A stretch of 20,988 nt of DNA, from NCBI GenBank assembly GCA_023488865.1, contig JAMDDG010000261.1, positions 1 to 20,988 on the forward strand. The letters run 5' to 3'. Position 1 is the stretch's first letter; each line of letters opens with the position of its first letter. Below are positions 9,901-18,500 of the stretch, in pieces. The translations under genes were made by a program, and so were the position numbers. Below the pieces are notes generated by a model. It did not search any database. It was given only the letters and a program-made list of their open reading frames with translations, and was not told the origin of the DNA. This DNA is from Bacteroidota bacterium (lineage in GTDB: Bacteria > Bacteroidota > Bacteroidia > Bacteroidales > Prolixibacteraceae).

Positions 9901-10250
9901 ACCTCTTTGATCCCCATAACAGCTTCCGACATGGTGACGTTAATTAATTCACGCCCCGCGATAGCCTTTTTCACTGTTTCCATCCCAATCATGCTGAAAT
10001 ACAACGAATCCGCTTTGTCTGCAACCTTTATTTGATAAGTCCCGTTTTGATCGCTGACGACACCGTTCACAATACGGTTGTCACGGTTTTTTTCAATGAC
10101 CGTAACACCAGGCAGTGACGCCCCTGTTTGTTTGTGGGAAACCTTTCCCCTGACAATAAAAATACTTTGGGCATTTAATTGCACCGCTCCAAGCAATAAA
10201 CAGATGAGTGTTATTGCCACATTGGAATATTTTTTTGAAATCATTTCCAT
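6993..10250 (-). CDS. SusC/RagA-type TonB-dependent outer-membrane transporter
   Basis: 1085-residue complete SusC-type transporter. Signal peptide about 1-28 (ITLICLLLGAVQLNAQ). The start is either Met1 (10250) or Met3 (10244); I keep the longer one. Carboxypeptidase-D-like domain about 32-108, then KEVTVVGK at 115-122, where a TonB-box-like segment is expected. Plug about 140-268 with LEGQVPGLLI, IQIRGATSL, KPLIVVDEVPF, SIEVLKDAAATSLYG and GVIVIKTKRG. The barrel ends YTLSMWLNF, the usual aromatic C-terminus. A loop near residue 899 reads DLNHDGIINKQD, an EF-hand/dockerin-like calcium-loop pattern common in SusC proteins. VDEVP instead of the usual VDGVP is a small oddity. The gene begins only 6 bases after the four-FAS1 gene and is followed by its SusD. 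Confidence 0.96.
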   Translation of the reverse strand: MEMISKKYSNVAITLICLLLGAVQLNAQSIFIVRGKVSHKQTGASLPGVTVIEKNRDNRIVNGVVSDQNGTYQIKVADKADSLYFSMIGMETVKKAIAGRELINVTMSEAVMGIKEVTVVGKSVIKSSSGGFIGIAPRDQTAAVTTVDMKNLEEIPSTSIDQVLEGQVPGLLISMNSGDPGSGSSIQIRGATSLGLGTKPLIVVDEVPFKTNEIVDVNNPEGLSELVNISPGDIASIEVLKDAAATSLYGSDGANGVIVIKTKRGDNIKPRVNITSTVTIKIPQRPLPLLNGDQYKTMVLEAYQHRFGSGIDLTTSTIRNLFLEKDQLDYENYNNNTYWPGEINMKTGLGQNFSGSIIGGGEWAKYNVSLGYLNETGPVIGTKFNRVSGRFNFDYKLSDKLSFNSDVSYVSDTKTSSYENIGDISLRKAPILPVYSQDNYGNPLPTYFFPSAVTGFQGDVKNPVALARNALSDNGGNRLDVKVQMRYAPLKGLQINSLFATAYEALTFDKFLPHSASGADYYKSNNYALVINNQVNAAYANPKNAFSLYFKNDFIYRFNIKKHTFIAGLYTVFQDNSTRYILLNATNTPSEYLKSPYLTVMQNTISSTKTLVRDFSVVGQFYYLYGDRYAISGSVRRQGNSAFGKHNRYGTFPAISGFWRPMAESFLKDKLKSFDEFKIRGSYGITGRPPSVSAANAFTFSANAPFADMIGITPDNIELTNLRWEKTTSSNIGSDISILKGRVSTVADFSVLTTRDLILGVPISNSSGFETMIRNFGTIRARVLEGGLTGVPLKSKKWTLTLSANISTSVAKVVELPNNEPVIRDNVLDNGRFLSLVNVGDQVGTIYGLKYLGVYSYDADAFAKDKGGNFVTDLNGEKVPIRWMNPVGEAFTGGDAIYADLNHDGIINKQDVTAIGNTRPDFYGGLWLRLRYLTGFELFANFIYQYGFDIINMAKMNTTNMYTNNNQTLAVMRRWRKQGDVTDIPRALYGAGHNFVSSDRYVEDGSFIKCSTLSLSYNLERALLDKLKMRSAKLAFTLYNVGLLTKYSGVDPTVSANSNDPFNIGKDMALTPLPITYTLSMWLNF

Positions 10251-10256
10251 TTTCTT

Positions 10257-12449
10257 TTAATATTGGGAAGTAAATGCATTATTTATAATCTGTACCACTC
10301 CATCCGTACAAAGCATGTTTTGCGGGTAGATCAGCGGTTGGGAAAGATCAACCATGGCCTTTGTGCCTTTGCTGTCTGTTACAGTAAGGATTGGCAACGA
10401 AATTGAAACAGGCACGAACACATCATTCCCTGGTGTCGAAGCAGGATCTAATTTGCGGGTAAAGAACTGACCGGTCAGCTTGCCATCGGTTAAAATCTGT
10501 TGCTCGGGCACAAAGAAATACTTGATGTATGACAAAAGTCTCGCCCTGATAGCAACGGTTAATGGGGTGTTTGGTTTAACTGCACCTGTTTTAGGTAGTA
10601 TACCGGCTACCTGGGCCGCTATTATTGCTTCATTTGAAGGTACAAACAAAGTGAATTTCTTATTGGCATCAACCGCTGTAATCGAACCAAAGTCCTTGGT
10701 GAGGATACCTGCTGCCCCGCAAAGTTCCTTGAACTTCAAATACTGAGGGGTAACCGTCGTAGGGTTGGACGAAGCAATCAAAGTGAAAATAGACTTTTGC
10801 GGATTGATCATCACCTTGTCGATCCCATGAAAATATCCATTGCCCATTTTTACATCGGGTTCAATGATTTCCGGGATGGTGTCCCTCTCGCTCCCGTGGA
10901 TTTTTCCGTTTTCAACCACAATGAAACTGTTATTTTGTGTCGGATAAAAGCCATCTTCCATATTGCCTACCGACAATTCTTTGTTTACAATGATGTGGTT
11001 GCCGATAATACTGGCCATTTCGGCGGTTGAGACGCCCGATTGCACCCCTGCCGGCGATATCCGGTAAAAACCTGCCGGCCCTGATACCGGGGTGGTAACC
11101 CAATATATAGACCGGTTGTTGAAAGCAATGTTGGTAGGGGCGAATATTGTAAATTTCACATCGTCGCTGGAAATTGACGGAAGTAGGCCTGTTCGTATAA
11201 GCATTTCGGCGAAATACCAATATTCTTTTGAAAAAAACGAAGGGCCGGAGACAGCCGTAAAAGCTTTAGGCTCTATCACTTTGTTTGTGCAATAGAACAA
11301 GCCGTTGCTTGCCATTTTTACAGAAATAATATCACCCCGTGTAACAGACGAAAGCTTATCGCCAAGAATATTGGTTACATAGCCTTTGTCTATTCTCGAT
11401 GGCCAATCCAAATTGTTTGTAATATTGCCCTGGAAGAGCAACTTTGATGTATGCATAGGTATTGAATCGATAACGTCAAAGTTCTTCAACAATTTGGTGT
11501 TCAGGTATTGTGTGAATGCCAATTTGGAAGGGATGAAAGCCGTCAATGAAAGCTGGTTCTTTTTATCGGCCGTCATCGGATTTTCAACATCAAGATTGGC
11601 ATCTATGTTGTAATTACGTATCCACAAGGAATCGACCAGCCCATCGTTGTTAGCATCGCCATGATTACCCTGGGCAATGGTGCCTGCACTGTTGTACGAA
11701 TAAGATAAACCTGATTTTTTCAGCATTTGGTTGTATTCGCCGTACTCAGGATTATTGTCGAGTTCCTGGGCGATATTCATTGGTGGCTCGAGAACCTTGT
11801 CTATGATATGATAGACTCCATTCCCCCCGGCAATGTCGATTTCTTTGACCGAGGCCCCCATGACGTTCATTTTTGTTTTGTCATTCAGTACAGAACCGGC
11901 CCCGTAAACATCGCTGTAATCGGTGGCTGTTATACCATAATATTTGAAATAATTTGGCGTATAAACCTGGACCATCTTGCTGGTATAGAATATTGACAGT
12001 TTTCTCGCTGAACCTGTCATATTTTCGGTGTATTTAACGGTAGCCCTTGTTTCATATTTAAACTGGGAATAATCAGTATGACTTAGCCCCGGGTTTAAAA
12101 AGTTATCCTGAAAAAGCATCCATTTCATGATGTGAAACTTGATAAGGGGGGCCAGTGTATCCACTGGAATGGCTTCTACCGATTTATACGAAGGATGTTT
12201 GGCAAAATATTGCTTAAACGCATCGTTATCAGGGGCCATGACCGTAAAAAGCCCTGACGAACCCAATTCTTCTTTGAGCCCGGGTACCCTGTCTATAGCA
12301 GAAACAAAATCAGAAAGTGCAGGATTAGCAGCCAGCTGCAGATAGATCTCCCCCTTTTGTCCCTTTGGAGGATCGTAATATTCTCCGTACTCTCTTTTAC
12401 AATTGATAATAATCAAGCTGATAATGAACACTATGTAGTACTTTTTCAT
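10257..12449 (-). CDS. Large fasciclin lipoprotein with four FAS1 domains
   Basis: 730-residue lipoprotein, signal MKKYYIVFIISLIIINC with Cys17. I see four FAS1-like units: about 34-222 (LFTVMAPDNDAFKQYF, closing GNGVYHIIDKVLEPP), 226-395 (SLTAFIPSKLAFTQYL, closing SNGLFYCTNKVIEP), 405-548 (FTIFAPTNIAF, closing GNGYFHGIDKVMINP) and 551-728 (FTLFVPSNEAI, closing TDGVVQIINNAF). Domain 2 contains DANNDGLVD at 265-273, a calcium-loop-like insert unusual for FAS1. FAS1 modules are generally adhesive or binding domains; a surface-binding role here is inference. It is preceded by a leader repeat, with a 26-codon ORF overlapping its start by ATGA. The SusC gene begins 6 bases after its stop, so the two are probably translationally coupled. 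Confidence 0.93.
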   Translation of the reverse strand: MKKYYIVFIISLIIINCKREYGEYYDPPKGQKGEIYLQLAANPALSDFVSAIDRVPGLKEELGSSGLFTVMAPDNDAFKQYFAKHPSYKSVEAIPVDTLAPLIKFHIMKWMLFQDNFLNPGLSHTDYSQFKYETRATVKYTENMTGSARKLSIFYTSKMVQVYTPNYFKYYGITATDYSDVYGAGSVLNDKTKMNVMGASVKEIDIAGGNGVYHIIDKVLEPPMNIAQELDNNPEYGEYNQMLKKSGLSYSYNSAGTIAQGNHGDANNDGLVDSLWIRNYNIDANLDVENPMTADKKNQLSLTAFIPSKLAFTQYLNTKLLKNFDVIDSIPMHTSKLLFQGNITNNLDWPSRIDKGYVTNILGDKLSSVTRGDIISVKMASNGLFYCTNKVIEPKAFTAVSGPSFFSKEYWYFAEMLIRTGLLPSISSDDVKFTIFAPTNIAFNNRSIYWVTTPVSGPAGFYRISPAGVQSGVSTAEMASIIGNHIIVNKELSVGNMEDGFYPTQNNSFIVVENGKIHGSERDTIPEIIEPDVKMGNGYFHGIDKVMINPQKSIFTLIASSNPTTVTPQYLKFKELCGAAGILTKDFGSITAVDANKKFTLFVPSNEAIIAAQVAGILPKTGAVKPNTPLTVAIRARLLSYIKYFFVPEQQILTDGKLTGQFFTRKLDPASTPGNDVFVPVSISLPILTVTDSKGTKAMVDLSQPLIYPQNMLCTDGVVQIINNAFTSQY

Positions 12450-12526
12450 CTGTTTATAATTTTGTTTTTCAGTGGCCGTATGGAACTCCCAATAATCATC
12501 CTCCTGTGTGTGGAAGATTTTCTCAT
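12446..12526 (-). CDS. Putative 26-codon leader ORF overlapping the four-FAS1 gene start
   Basis: ATG at 12526 and TGA at 12446-12448, the stop overlapping the ATG of the FAS1 lipoprotein (ATGA). The peptide begins MRKSSTHRRMIIGSS and ends KNKIINR. A 4-codon ORF (Met-Lys-Arg-Pro, 12523-12537) precedes it and also joins by ATGA overlap. The same arrangement occurs at 20369-20449, where 4 of the 6 base differences change an amino acid, so selection on the peptide is not evident. It may serve ribosome delivery rather than make a useful product. Confidence 0.35.
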   Translation of the reverse strand: MRKSSTHRRMIIGSSIRPLKNKIINR

Positions 12527-12537
12527 GGTCGTTTCAT
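12450..12537 (-). repeat. Leader repeat copy 2 (chained-ORF type), upstream of four-FAS1 gene
   Basis: 88-base leader from ATGAAACGACCATGAG at 12537 to the FAS1 start at 12449. It is 82/88 identical without gaps to the copy at 20373-20460, although the downstream genes are unrelated (FAS1 here, SusD there). It shares the central CACACAGGAG...ATGATTAT block with copy 3. The 3' end AAAACAAAATTATAAACAG is the A/T-rich start context. No strong hairpin is visible by eye. Confidence 0.88.
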
Positions 12538-12570
12538 TTTCAATAATTTAACTATATATTTTATTTGCTT

Positions 12571-12601
12571 CAAATGTTGCCTTTACTTAGTCTACATCAA
12601 T
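12571..12601 (-). promoter_or_regulatory. Weak candidate internal promoter
   Basis: In the largest gap of the window (12450-12651), the minus strand has AACATTTG (12571-12578), one mismatch from the Bacteroidota -7 pattern TAnnTTTG. ATTG lies 19 bases upstream (12598-12601), near the expected -33 position. If used, transcription would start around 12565 and the leader repeat would lie in the 5' untranslated region. Short motifs in A/T-rich DNA arise easily by chance, so support is weak. Confidence 0.2.
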
Positions 12602-12655
12602 ATTGTGCCAGTACTGAGGATAAAACCTTGCCTCGATAGGAATATCATCGGTCAT
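12587..12655 (-). CDS. Tiny 22-residue ORF or frameshifted tail of the DUF1735-type gene
   Basis: ATG at 12655 overlaps the TGA stop (12652-12654) of the DUF1735-type gene; the ORF ends with TAA at 12587-12589. The product begins MTDDIP and includes IEARFYPQYWHNID, an aromatic, non-repetitive composition that looks protein-like and unlike the A/T-rich sequence after it. It is in the -1 frame relative to the gene, so it could be a separate coupled microORF, or a C-terminal extension lost or gated by a frameshift at the ATTAAATGA junction. I recognise no family. Confidence 0.3.
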   Translation of the reverse strand: MTDDIPIEARFYPQYWHNIDVD

Positions 12656-13683
12656 TTAATAACAGGGTTAAATGTTTCGAGGCGCACGTCACGGTCGCGG
12701 ACAACCAGGGTATCGGTTGCCTGATGCGTTTCGCCATTGGCAGCATCCGTTAACTGGTAATTTAAAATAATCGCGTTGCGTTTTTTCCCGCCCCATTCGT
12801 CGCCATTCGTCACAAACTTACCTGTGCCGGAAACCGGATAGGTTGAACCTGCAACCTGTGAAATGGTACAATTCCCGGAGGCATCAAAGGTTAGCGCCAT
12901 TTTAAAGCTGCCCGGGCTGCCTGCGGTCCGGCGCACCAATCCTGTTAACACAACCTGATTTCTGCTAATTGTTTGTAAATACCAGATCTCGTTATCTTCA
13001 ACGTATTTGGTACGGTAAACAACCTGGTCCACGACTGAACCTCCGGCATTCTTCAAAACATCGTTTCCCCGGTGCAGGTACTTGCCATGGTAAGGATTGA
13101 TGTATTTTATCCCAAACAAGGTATAGTCTTTGGGAACAATCGCCCAATTGACCGCGATCCTGCGATCAGGATTTGTCATAGTGGTTTTGCCCTGTAAAAT
13201 TGAATCGGTCCCGGCGGTAGTAATCCTTAACGGTATCACGTAACGCACCTTATAGGCCCTGGGGTCATTCAAAAAGGCGTCTGTTAGTTGTACATCGATA
13301 TATCCCTGCATTTTACCCTTAGGAACTACAGTTGTGCCAACGGGTGACAGTGTATAATAAGCTTGAGGTAAAGCAACCAGGGTATCCCCTTTATCGGTGT
13401 AAAGGTTCCCGGCCAATGTTTCATCAAGAACATAACCCACCTTTCGGTCCTGATTGTTTTCGTACATTCCGCCAATAGCAACCCCGATGGAGAACTGAAG
13501 ATTGTTGTCCTTACTGTTGTCTGTCAGCTCGTAATCTCCCAACACCAACGTACGAACAGGCGACTGATAGGGAAAATAGGTTGTTGAATACTTATAATCC
13601 GGGAAACTCCAATCCTGGTTTTTGCATGAAACAATTGACAACATCAGAAGTAACGGGAATATCTTATTTATAATTTTTTTCAT
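12652..13683 (-). CDS. DUF1735-type (BT_3987-like N-terminal domain) two-domain surface lipoprotein
   Basis: 343-residue lipoprotein. Start chosen at 13683, giving MKKIINKIFPLLLMLSIVSC with Cys20; Met four residues upstream (13695) is possible. Domain 1 (about 28-165) has features I associate with DUF1735: TTYFPYQSPVRTLVLGDYELTD split into FPYQSP and VLGDYE, then LPQAYYTL, GYIDVQL and YVIPLRI. Domain 2 (about 185-343) opens with LFGIKYINPYHGKYLHRG and has WGGKKRNAIILNYQLTD and DTLVVRDRDVRLETF, resembling the C-terminal domains (DUF5627/DUF4361 type) paired with DUF1735. Such proteins often accompany SusC/SusD pairs and are thought to be surface glycan-binding proteins. It follows the SusD gene after 37 bases. 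Domain 1 assignment is moderate, domain 2 tentative. Confidence 0.82.
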   Translation of the reverse strand: MKKIINKIFPLLLMLSIVSCKNQDWSFPDYKYSTTYFPYQSPVRTLVLGDYELTDNSKDNNLQFSIGVAIGGMYENNQDRKVGYVLDETLAGNLYTDKGDTLVALPQAYYTLSPVGTTVVPKGKMQGYIDVQLTDAFLNDPRAYKVRYVIPLRITTAGTDSILQGKTTMTNPDRRIAVNWAIVPKDYTLFGIKYINPYHGKYLHRGNDVLKNAGGSVVDQVVYRTKYVEDNEIWYLQTISRNQVVLTGLVRRTAGSPGSFKMALTFDASGNCTISQVAGSTYPVSGTGKFVTNGDEWGGKKRNAIILNYQLTDAANGETHQATDTLVVRDRDVRLETFNPVIK

Positions 13684-13720
13684 AATTTTTAGCATTTATG
13701 TTTTAAATCGATCGATTATA

Positions 13721-15484
13721 CTACCAACCGCTATTTTGCTCCAAGGCCGGGAACTTTAATATTTCCTGCTCGGGAAGCGGGGCATATTGCATGTAAGGCT
13801 GGTAAACCCGTGGTTCAACGTCAACATACTGAAAACTGGTAGCATTGATGTCGATGTTGGCCCCTTTTGCCGCCATATTCAGCGGTAAGCCCCAGCGGCG
13901 CATATCCCAGAAACGGAACCCTTCGAAACATAACTCCAGACGGCGCTCGTTACGGATCAGGTCGCGCATCGCTTCCCTGGTGGTGATGCTGTTCAGGTAG
14001 GCATCGGGCTGGGTGATCCCTGCACGTTTGCGGATGGCAGCAATAACATCTTTAGCAGAATAGGAGGCGATGGTCCCAACACCGGTTGGTCCCCAAGCTT
14101 CGTTGGCCGCCTCGGCATAATCCAGGAACAACTCGGTGTACCGCATGTGTACCGCGTAGTGCTTCTTGGTGGTTGCCGAACCGCTGGCAGAAAAAATAAT
14201 GTCCTCGCGGACCAGCTTCCGAAGGTAATACCCGGTGCGGGTGGAAGTGGCTATCGAATCTTTGGCATTTGTGCCACCTCCCAACGCGGTCTTTATTGGT
14301 TTACCCTGCATCGGGGCGCCATTGTAAACTATATACAGGGCCAAACGCGGATCGCGGTTGGCATACGGGCTGGCTGGATTGTAGGTACTTGCCGGATCAT
14401 TGACCGGGTAACCGTTTTTCATCGGGAAAGCATCTACCAGGTTCTGGGTCGGGTTCACCTCTCCATTACCGTTTAGCCCAGGAGGGAAAATCCTCTTTTC
14501 CAGGGTATTAGTCAGTCCGCTGGAGGGCCCTCTCCAAAGCATTTCCTTCTGGTCGGCCGTTACTTTTACCGCATCGACCCTGGCGGCCTGGAAAAAGATA
14601 TGACCGAACGGATCGATCCCGGTTATGCCATTGATCCCGGCCAGCACACCGGCAGCAGCATCGGCGGCCTGGACCCACAAAGCCTGATCGTTGTTCGCGT
14701 TAAAGGCAGGACTGGCTGCCAAAAGGGCTACCCGGGCCTTTAATCCCATTACAATGCGTTTGGTGATGCGTTGGTTGCTTACTATCCCAAATACCGTGTT
14801 GTAATCGGTAATGTTAACCGTTGAAAATACGGGTGGCAACTGTGCCGCTGCTGTAATATTCAGAAAATCCATCGGGAGGTATTGCATAGCCTTATCAAAA
14901 TCAGCATTAATGGCATTCACCGACCCGGTAAAATCTGCCCGCGGCAGGTTAAAATTGGTATTGGCATTGAGGAACCCGTCAAACAACGGGATTCCCAGCA
15001 GTTTTCCACTGGTTGACTTGCCTGCGATATTCTGCAAAAGGTAATAGCGGAACAAACCTCTCAAAGCGTAGGCTTCGCCAGTCAGCCGGGCTTTAAACAT
15101 CCGGTTGATGTCTTCATTGCTCCATGACCAGGTAACCGTGTCAATCCGGGGAATAAAGGTATTCAGGTACAGGATCGCCTCGTTGGCATTGTTCCAAATA
15201 CTTACCGGGTTATATTTGGCCGACCATTGTCCGGTGGCCATACGCAGGTAACCGTTGAACTTATCGTTCGACACGGCATCGTCGGTGGCTACATCGTTAA
15301 AACTGAACCCGGCAGTAGGCAACTTGTTGTACGCATTCATCAACAAGCCTTCGGCAAAAGCAGGATCAACGTAAACCCGGTTGAAGGTATCATGATTGTC
15401 ATTTTCAGGCTCCAGTAATTTGGAACAGCCCCCGGCAAATAATCCGGCCAGGACCAATAACAGATAATATTTAAATAATCTCAT
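13721..15484 (-). CDS. SusD/RagB-type outer-membrane lipoprotein
   Basis: 587-residue SusD-family lipoprotein, signal MRLFKYYLLLVLAGLFAGGC with Cys20. N-terminal helical region with LTGEAYALRGLFRYYLLQN at about 134-152; the usual SusD position for the TPR-like motif. C-terminal half has YTELFLDYAEAANEA and the late motif RRLELCFEGFRFWDMRRWG; it ends FPALEQNSGW, matching the family's QNPGW-type C-terminus. It follows the SusC gene by only 18 bases, as expected for a co-translated SusC/SusD pair. Presumed to be the ligand-capturing lid of that SusC; ligand unknown. Confidence 0.96.
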   Translation of the reverse strand: MRLFKYYLLLVLAGLFAGGCSKLLEPENDNHDTFNRVYVDPAFAEGLLMNAYNKLPTAGFSFNDVATDDAVSNDKFNGYLRMATGQWSAKYNPVSIWNNANEAILYLNTFIPRIDTVTWSWSNEDINRMFKARLTGEAYALRGLFRYYLLQNIAGKSTSGKLLGIPLFDGFLNANTNFNLPRADFTGSVNAINADFDKAMQYLPMDFLNITAAAQLPPVFSTVNITDYNTVFGIVSNQRITKRIVMGLKARVALLAASPAFNANNDQALWVQAADAAAGVLAGINGITGIDPFGHIFFQAARVDAVKVTADQKEMLWRGPSSGLTNTLEKRIFPPGLNGNGEVNPTQNLVDAFPMKNGYPVNDPASTYNPASPYANRDPRLALYIVYNGAPMQGKPIKTALGGGTNAKDSIATSTRTGYYLRKLVREDIIFSASGSATTKKHYAVHMRYTELFLDYAEAANEAWGPTGVGTIASYSAKDVIAAIRKRAGITQPDAYLNSITTREAMRDLIRNERRLELCFEGFRFWDMRRWGLPLNMAAKGANIDINATSFQYVDVEPRVYQPYMQYAPLPEQEILKFPALEQNSGW

Positions 15485-15502
15485 AATAATTGGTTTTTAA
15501 GG

Positions 15503-18500
15503 TTAAAACATGGTCCTTACACCCACTGTAAAATAGCGGTACTGCGGTTCGCCCCCTATATTCAGTTCGCGAACACGGTTTTGTTTCGAGAGCATAGCCA
15601 GGCCTGAACCGTTTACATAAATACTCAGCTTTTTCACAGATAGTTTCCCGCAAAGTTTTTCGGGCATATCATAGGTGAGTTGAACACGATTGAGTGAGAA
15701 ATAATTATTTTTGTATTCCCAGAAAGTTGAAGTCAGGGAGTTATTCGTGTTCGTTTTGGAACTCAACCTGGGATAGGCAGCTGTTGTCTTGGTGGCTTCT
15801 GTCCAGCGTTGCAATGCAATAATGGAATATTTATCATCCCCGTCTGGCCTGTAATAGGAACCGTCCAGGAAGGCATCTGATCTGTTGCTGCCGGTGCCGA
15901 TGGCGAACAAACTAAAATTTTTATAGCTCAGTTTGATGTTTAACCCATAGGTGAAAGGCGCTGTCTGGCGGCCAATCTGTACCTGGTCGTTAGCATCGAC
16001 CACCCCGTCGTTATTCTGGTCTTTGTATTTTATATCGCCCGGGACGACTACACCAAAGGTTTGAAAAGCGTGATTTGTTATATCATTTTTATCCTGAAAT
16101 AAACCTTCTGCCTGATATCCAAATATGGCATCAACCGGATGTCCCTTCCGGTAAAGGTAATCATTGGCATACAACTCATCTTTTGTAATAACCTTCGAAT
16201 TCCAGCCCATCGCCGTTGCACCAAGGTCAAAGCTAAAGTCGCGAATTTTTTTGGAGTAGGTTAACCCCAGTTCAGCGCCTGAATAGCCATCCTCGCCATA
16301 ATTACTATATGGGATAAAATCGGTGTAGTAGCTTGGATACAAATTGGTACGCCTGGTGTACTTATCGGAGATACGCATACTGAAAACATTGGCATCCAAA
16401 CTTACCGAACGGTTAAAGAATTGACCTTCAAGTCCCAGATTGATCTCCTCGCGTTTTTCAAAGCCCAACCCGCTATTGGCGCCACGCTGTGAATAGGTCC
16501 CGCTGTTGCCCCAGGCGCCGTCGGCCCATGTGTAACCGCCTGAACGGGCATACGCGTTGTCGTAGAAATAATAACCTGCAAGGCCCATGTCGCTGTTGAT
16601 GATACCGGCAGAGCCCTTCAGTTTCAGGTAATCGACCGCCTTATTGCCGGACAAAAAGTTTTCCTTGCTAATCACCCAGGCCAGGGCCAGTGTGGGTGAG
16701 AAACCACCCCTGTTCCCGGCAGGCAATTGGGTTGAATTGACATAAGCGCCGCTAAAATCAATAAAATAGGTATTGCTGTAATTATAAGCCAGCCGTAAGC
16801 CCACATGTGTATTCTTGTCGGGCTGTAAAGTACCGCTTAACTTAACGGTATTGGCAAATCCGAGCAAGGTCCCGCTCACATTGTGCACATCAGAAAAAGA
16901 GCGTTCATAATTGATCTGGCCAAAAAAGCCGATACGGCGCAAAAAATCAGGTGTACCCACATTTTGTGTTCCCGGGCGCGAATCTGTGCCGTACTGTTTT
17001 AACCCGGTAATGGAATCTGAAGTCGCTGACCAGACAGGTTCATACACGGAATAGGTGTTGGAAACAGACTGATTGTAACTATTGTAAAAATCAAAACTGA
17101 CGTTGGTTTTCAACGACAGGCCTTTGGCAAGCATACCCAGGTCAACATCGATACCATTGTTAAACTGCATGGTACGGCGTACAGCCTGGTTATAACCGCC
17201 CGAATAAACATCTCCGAACGGGGTGGCCTGGTTTTGCTGGGTGCCTCCCAACAAATAAAGGCCATCGACATCGTTTTTACGTCCGTTGACCAAACTGTTA
17301 AGTGCGGTATTGTTCTTTTCCATCAATCCGAAAGGCAACAGGGGGGTAAACAAATAGGGGCGCATGTTTGCCGCGTTGCTGTAATAACTGCCCCTCGGGC
17401 CCTTGTTAAAATCAAAAATACCCGCAATGTCAACATTACTCTTGATAAAATCGTTGACCTTAAAATCGACATTGGCACGTGCATTAAAACGGTTGCTGTT
17501 GGCATCTTTCCCACTGCCGAAGTTCATCAGGCTGCCATCCCTGCCCCAGCCTAAATTGGCGTAAAAGGCCGTATTGTTATTGCCACCCGAAAACTCGGCC
17601 AAAACTTTTGAATAGGTGCGGAATGACTTGAGGTATTCCGGGGAATAATAGTCAACACCCGGGTACCGGTATGGGTTCCCGGTGCGGTAATTATCAATGG
17701 TTTCGGCATCATACTGCTCAGGCATACCATCATTCAGCCGCGCCTCGTTGTAAAGTTCCATATAATCGGCCGAACCCAGGTATTTGGGCAGGGCCTTGGG
17801 TTTGGCAATACCGTAGTAGCCGGATACATTAATAGTTCGTTTATTGGCTTTGCCCCGTTTGGTGGTAATAATGATCACGCCGTTACGCGCCTGGGCGCCA
17901 TAGAGGGCGACTGCGCTGGCATCTTTCAGTACCGTAACCTGGTCGATCTCTTCCATGTTGATATTTATATCCGAGATTCTTGAATAACGCGGAATCCCAT
18001 CCAATACCACCATAGCATCGCCCAACCCCCGGATGTTGTTACTTCCAAACATCCCCGGTATGCGCCCGGCCAGGGCATCAGGTACGTATTGAGAGTTGTC
18101 ATAATCAACAAATTCATCGGGTTCTACAACCGATACGTCCCCTGTCAGGTCCCCTCGTTTAACCGTGCCAAAGGCAATATGCACATTGTCCTTTTCCCCC
18201 ATCAGGTAAGGGGTTGGCTTTAACGAAACACCAGACTTAAGCTCTTCCTGCGAGAGTACCTTCGATTCATAACCTTCCGATTCAATCAAAAGGCCGGACC
18301 CCACGGGTACCGAAATGGTAAAATGCCCGCTGGCATCTGTTTTTACAATGACAGCGCCTTCTTTCCCGTAAATTAAAGCCCCCGGAACGGGATTTCCCTG
18401 ATCGTCTTTAACGACTGATTCGATGGTTACATTTTGCTGTTTTACCTTTGGCTGGGCCTGTACCGCGCCAAACGTAAAGACAAAAAGGACCAGATATACT

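Noticed and set aside
9364..10035. A 223-codon open frame on the plus strand, opposite the SusC N-terminal region
   Set aside because: It mirrors the SusC plug codons, has no signal, motif or start context, and the minus-strand frame there shows clear SusC motifs.
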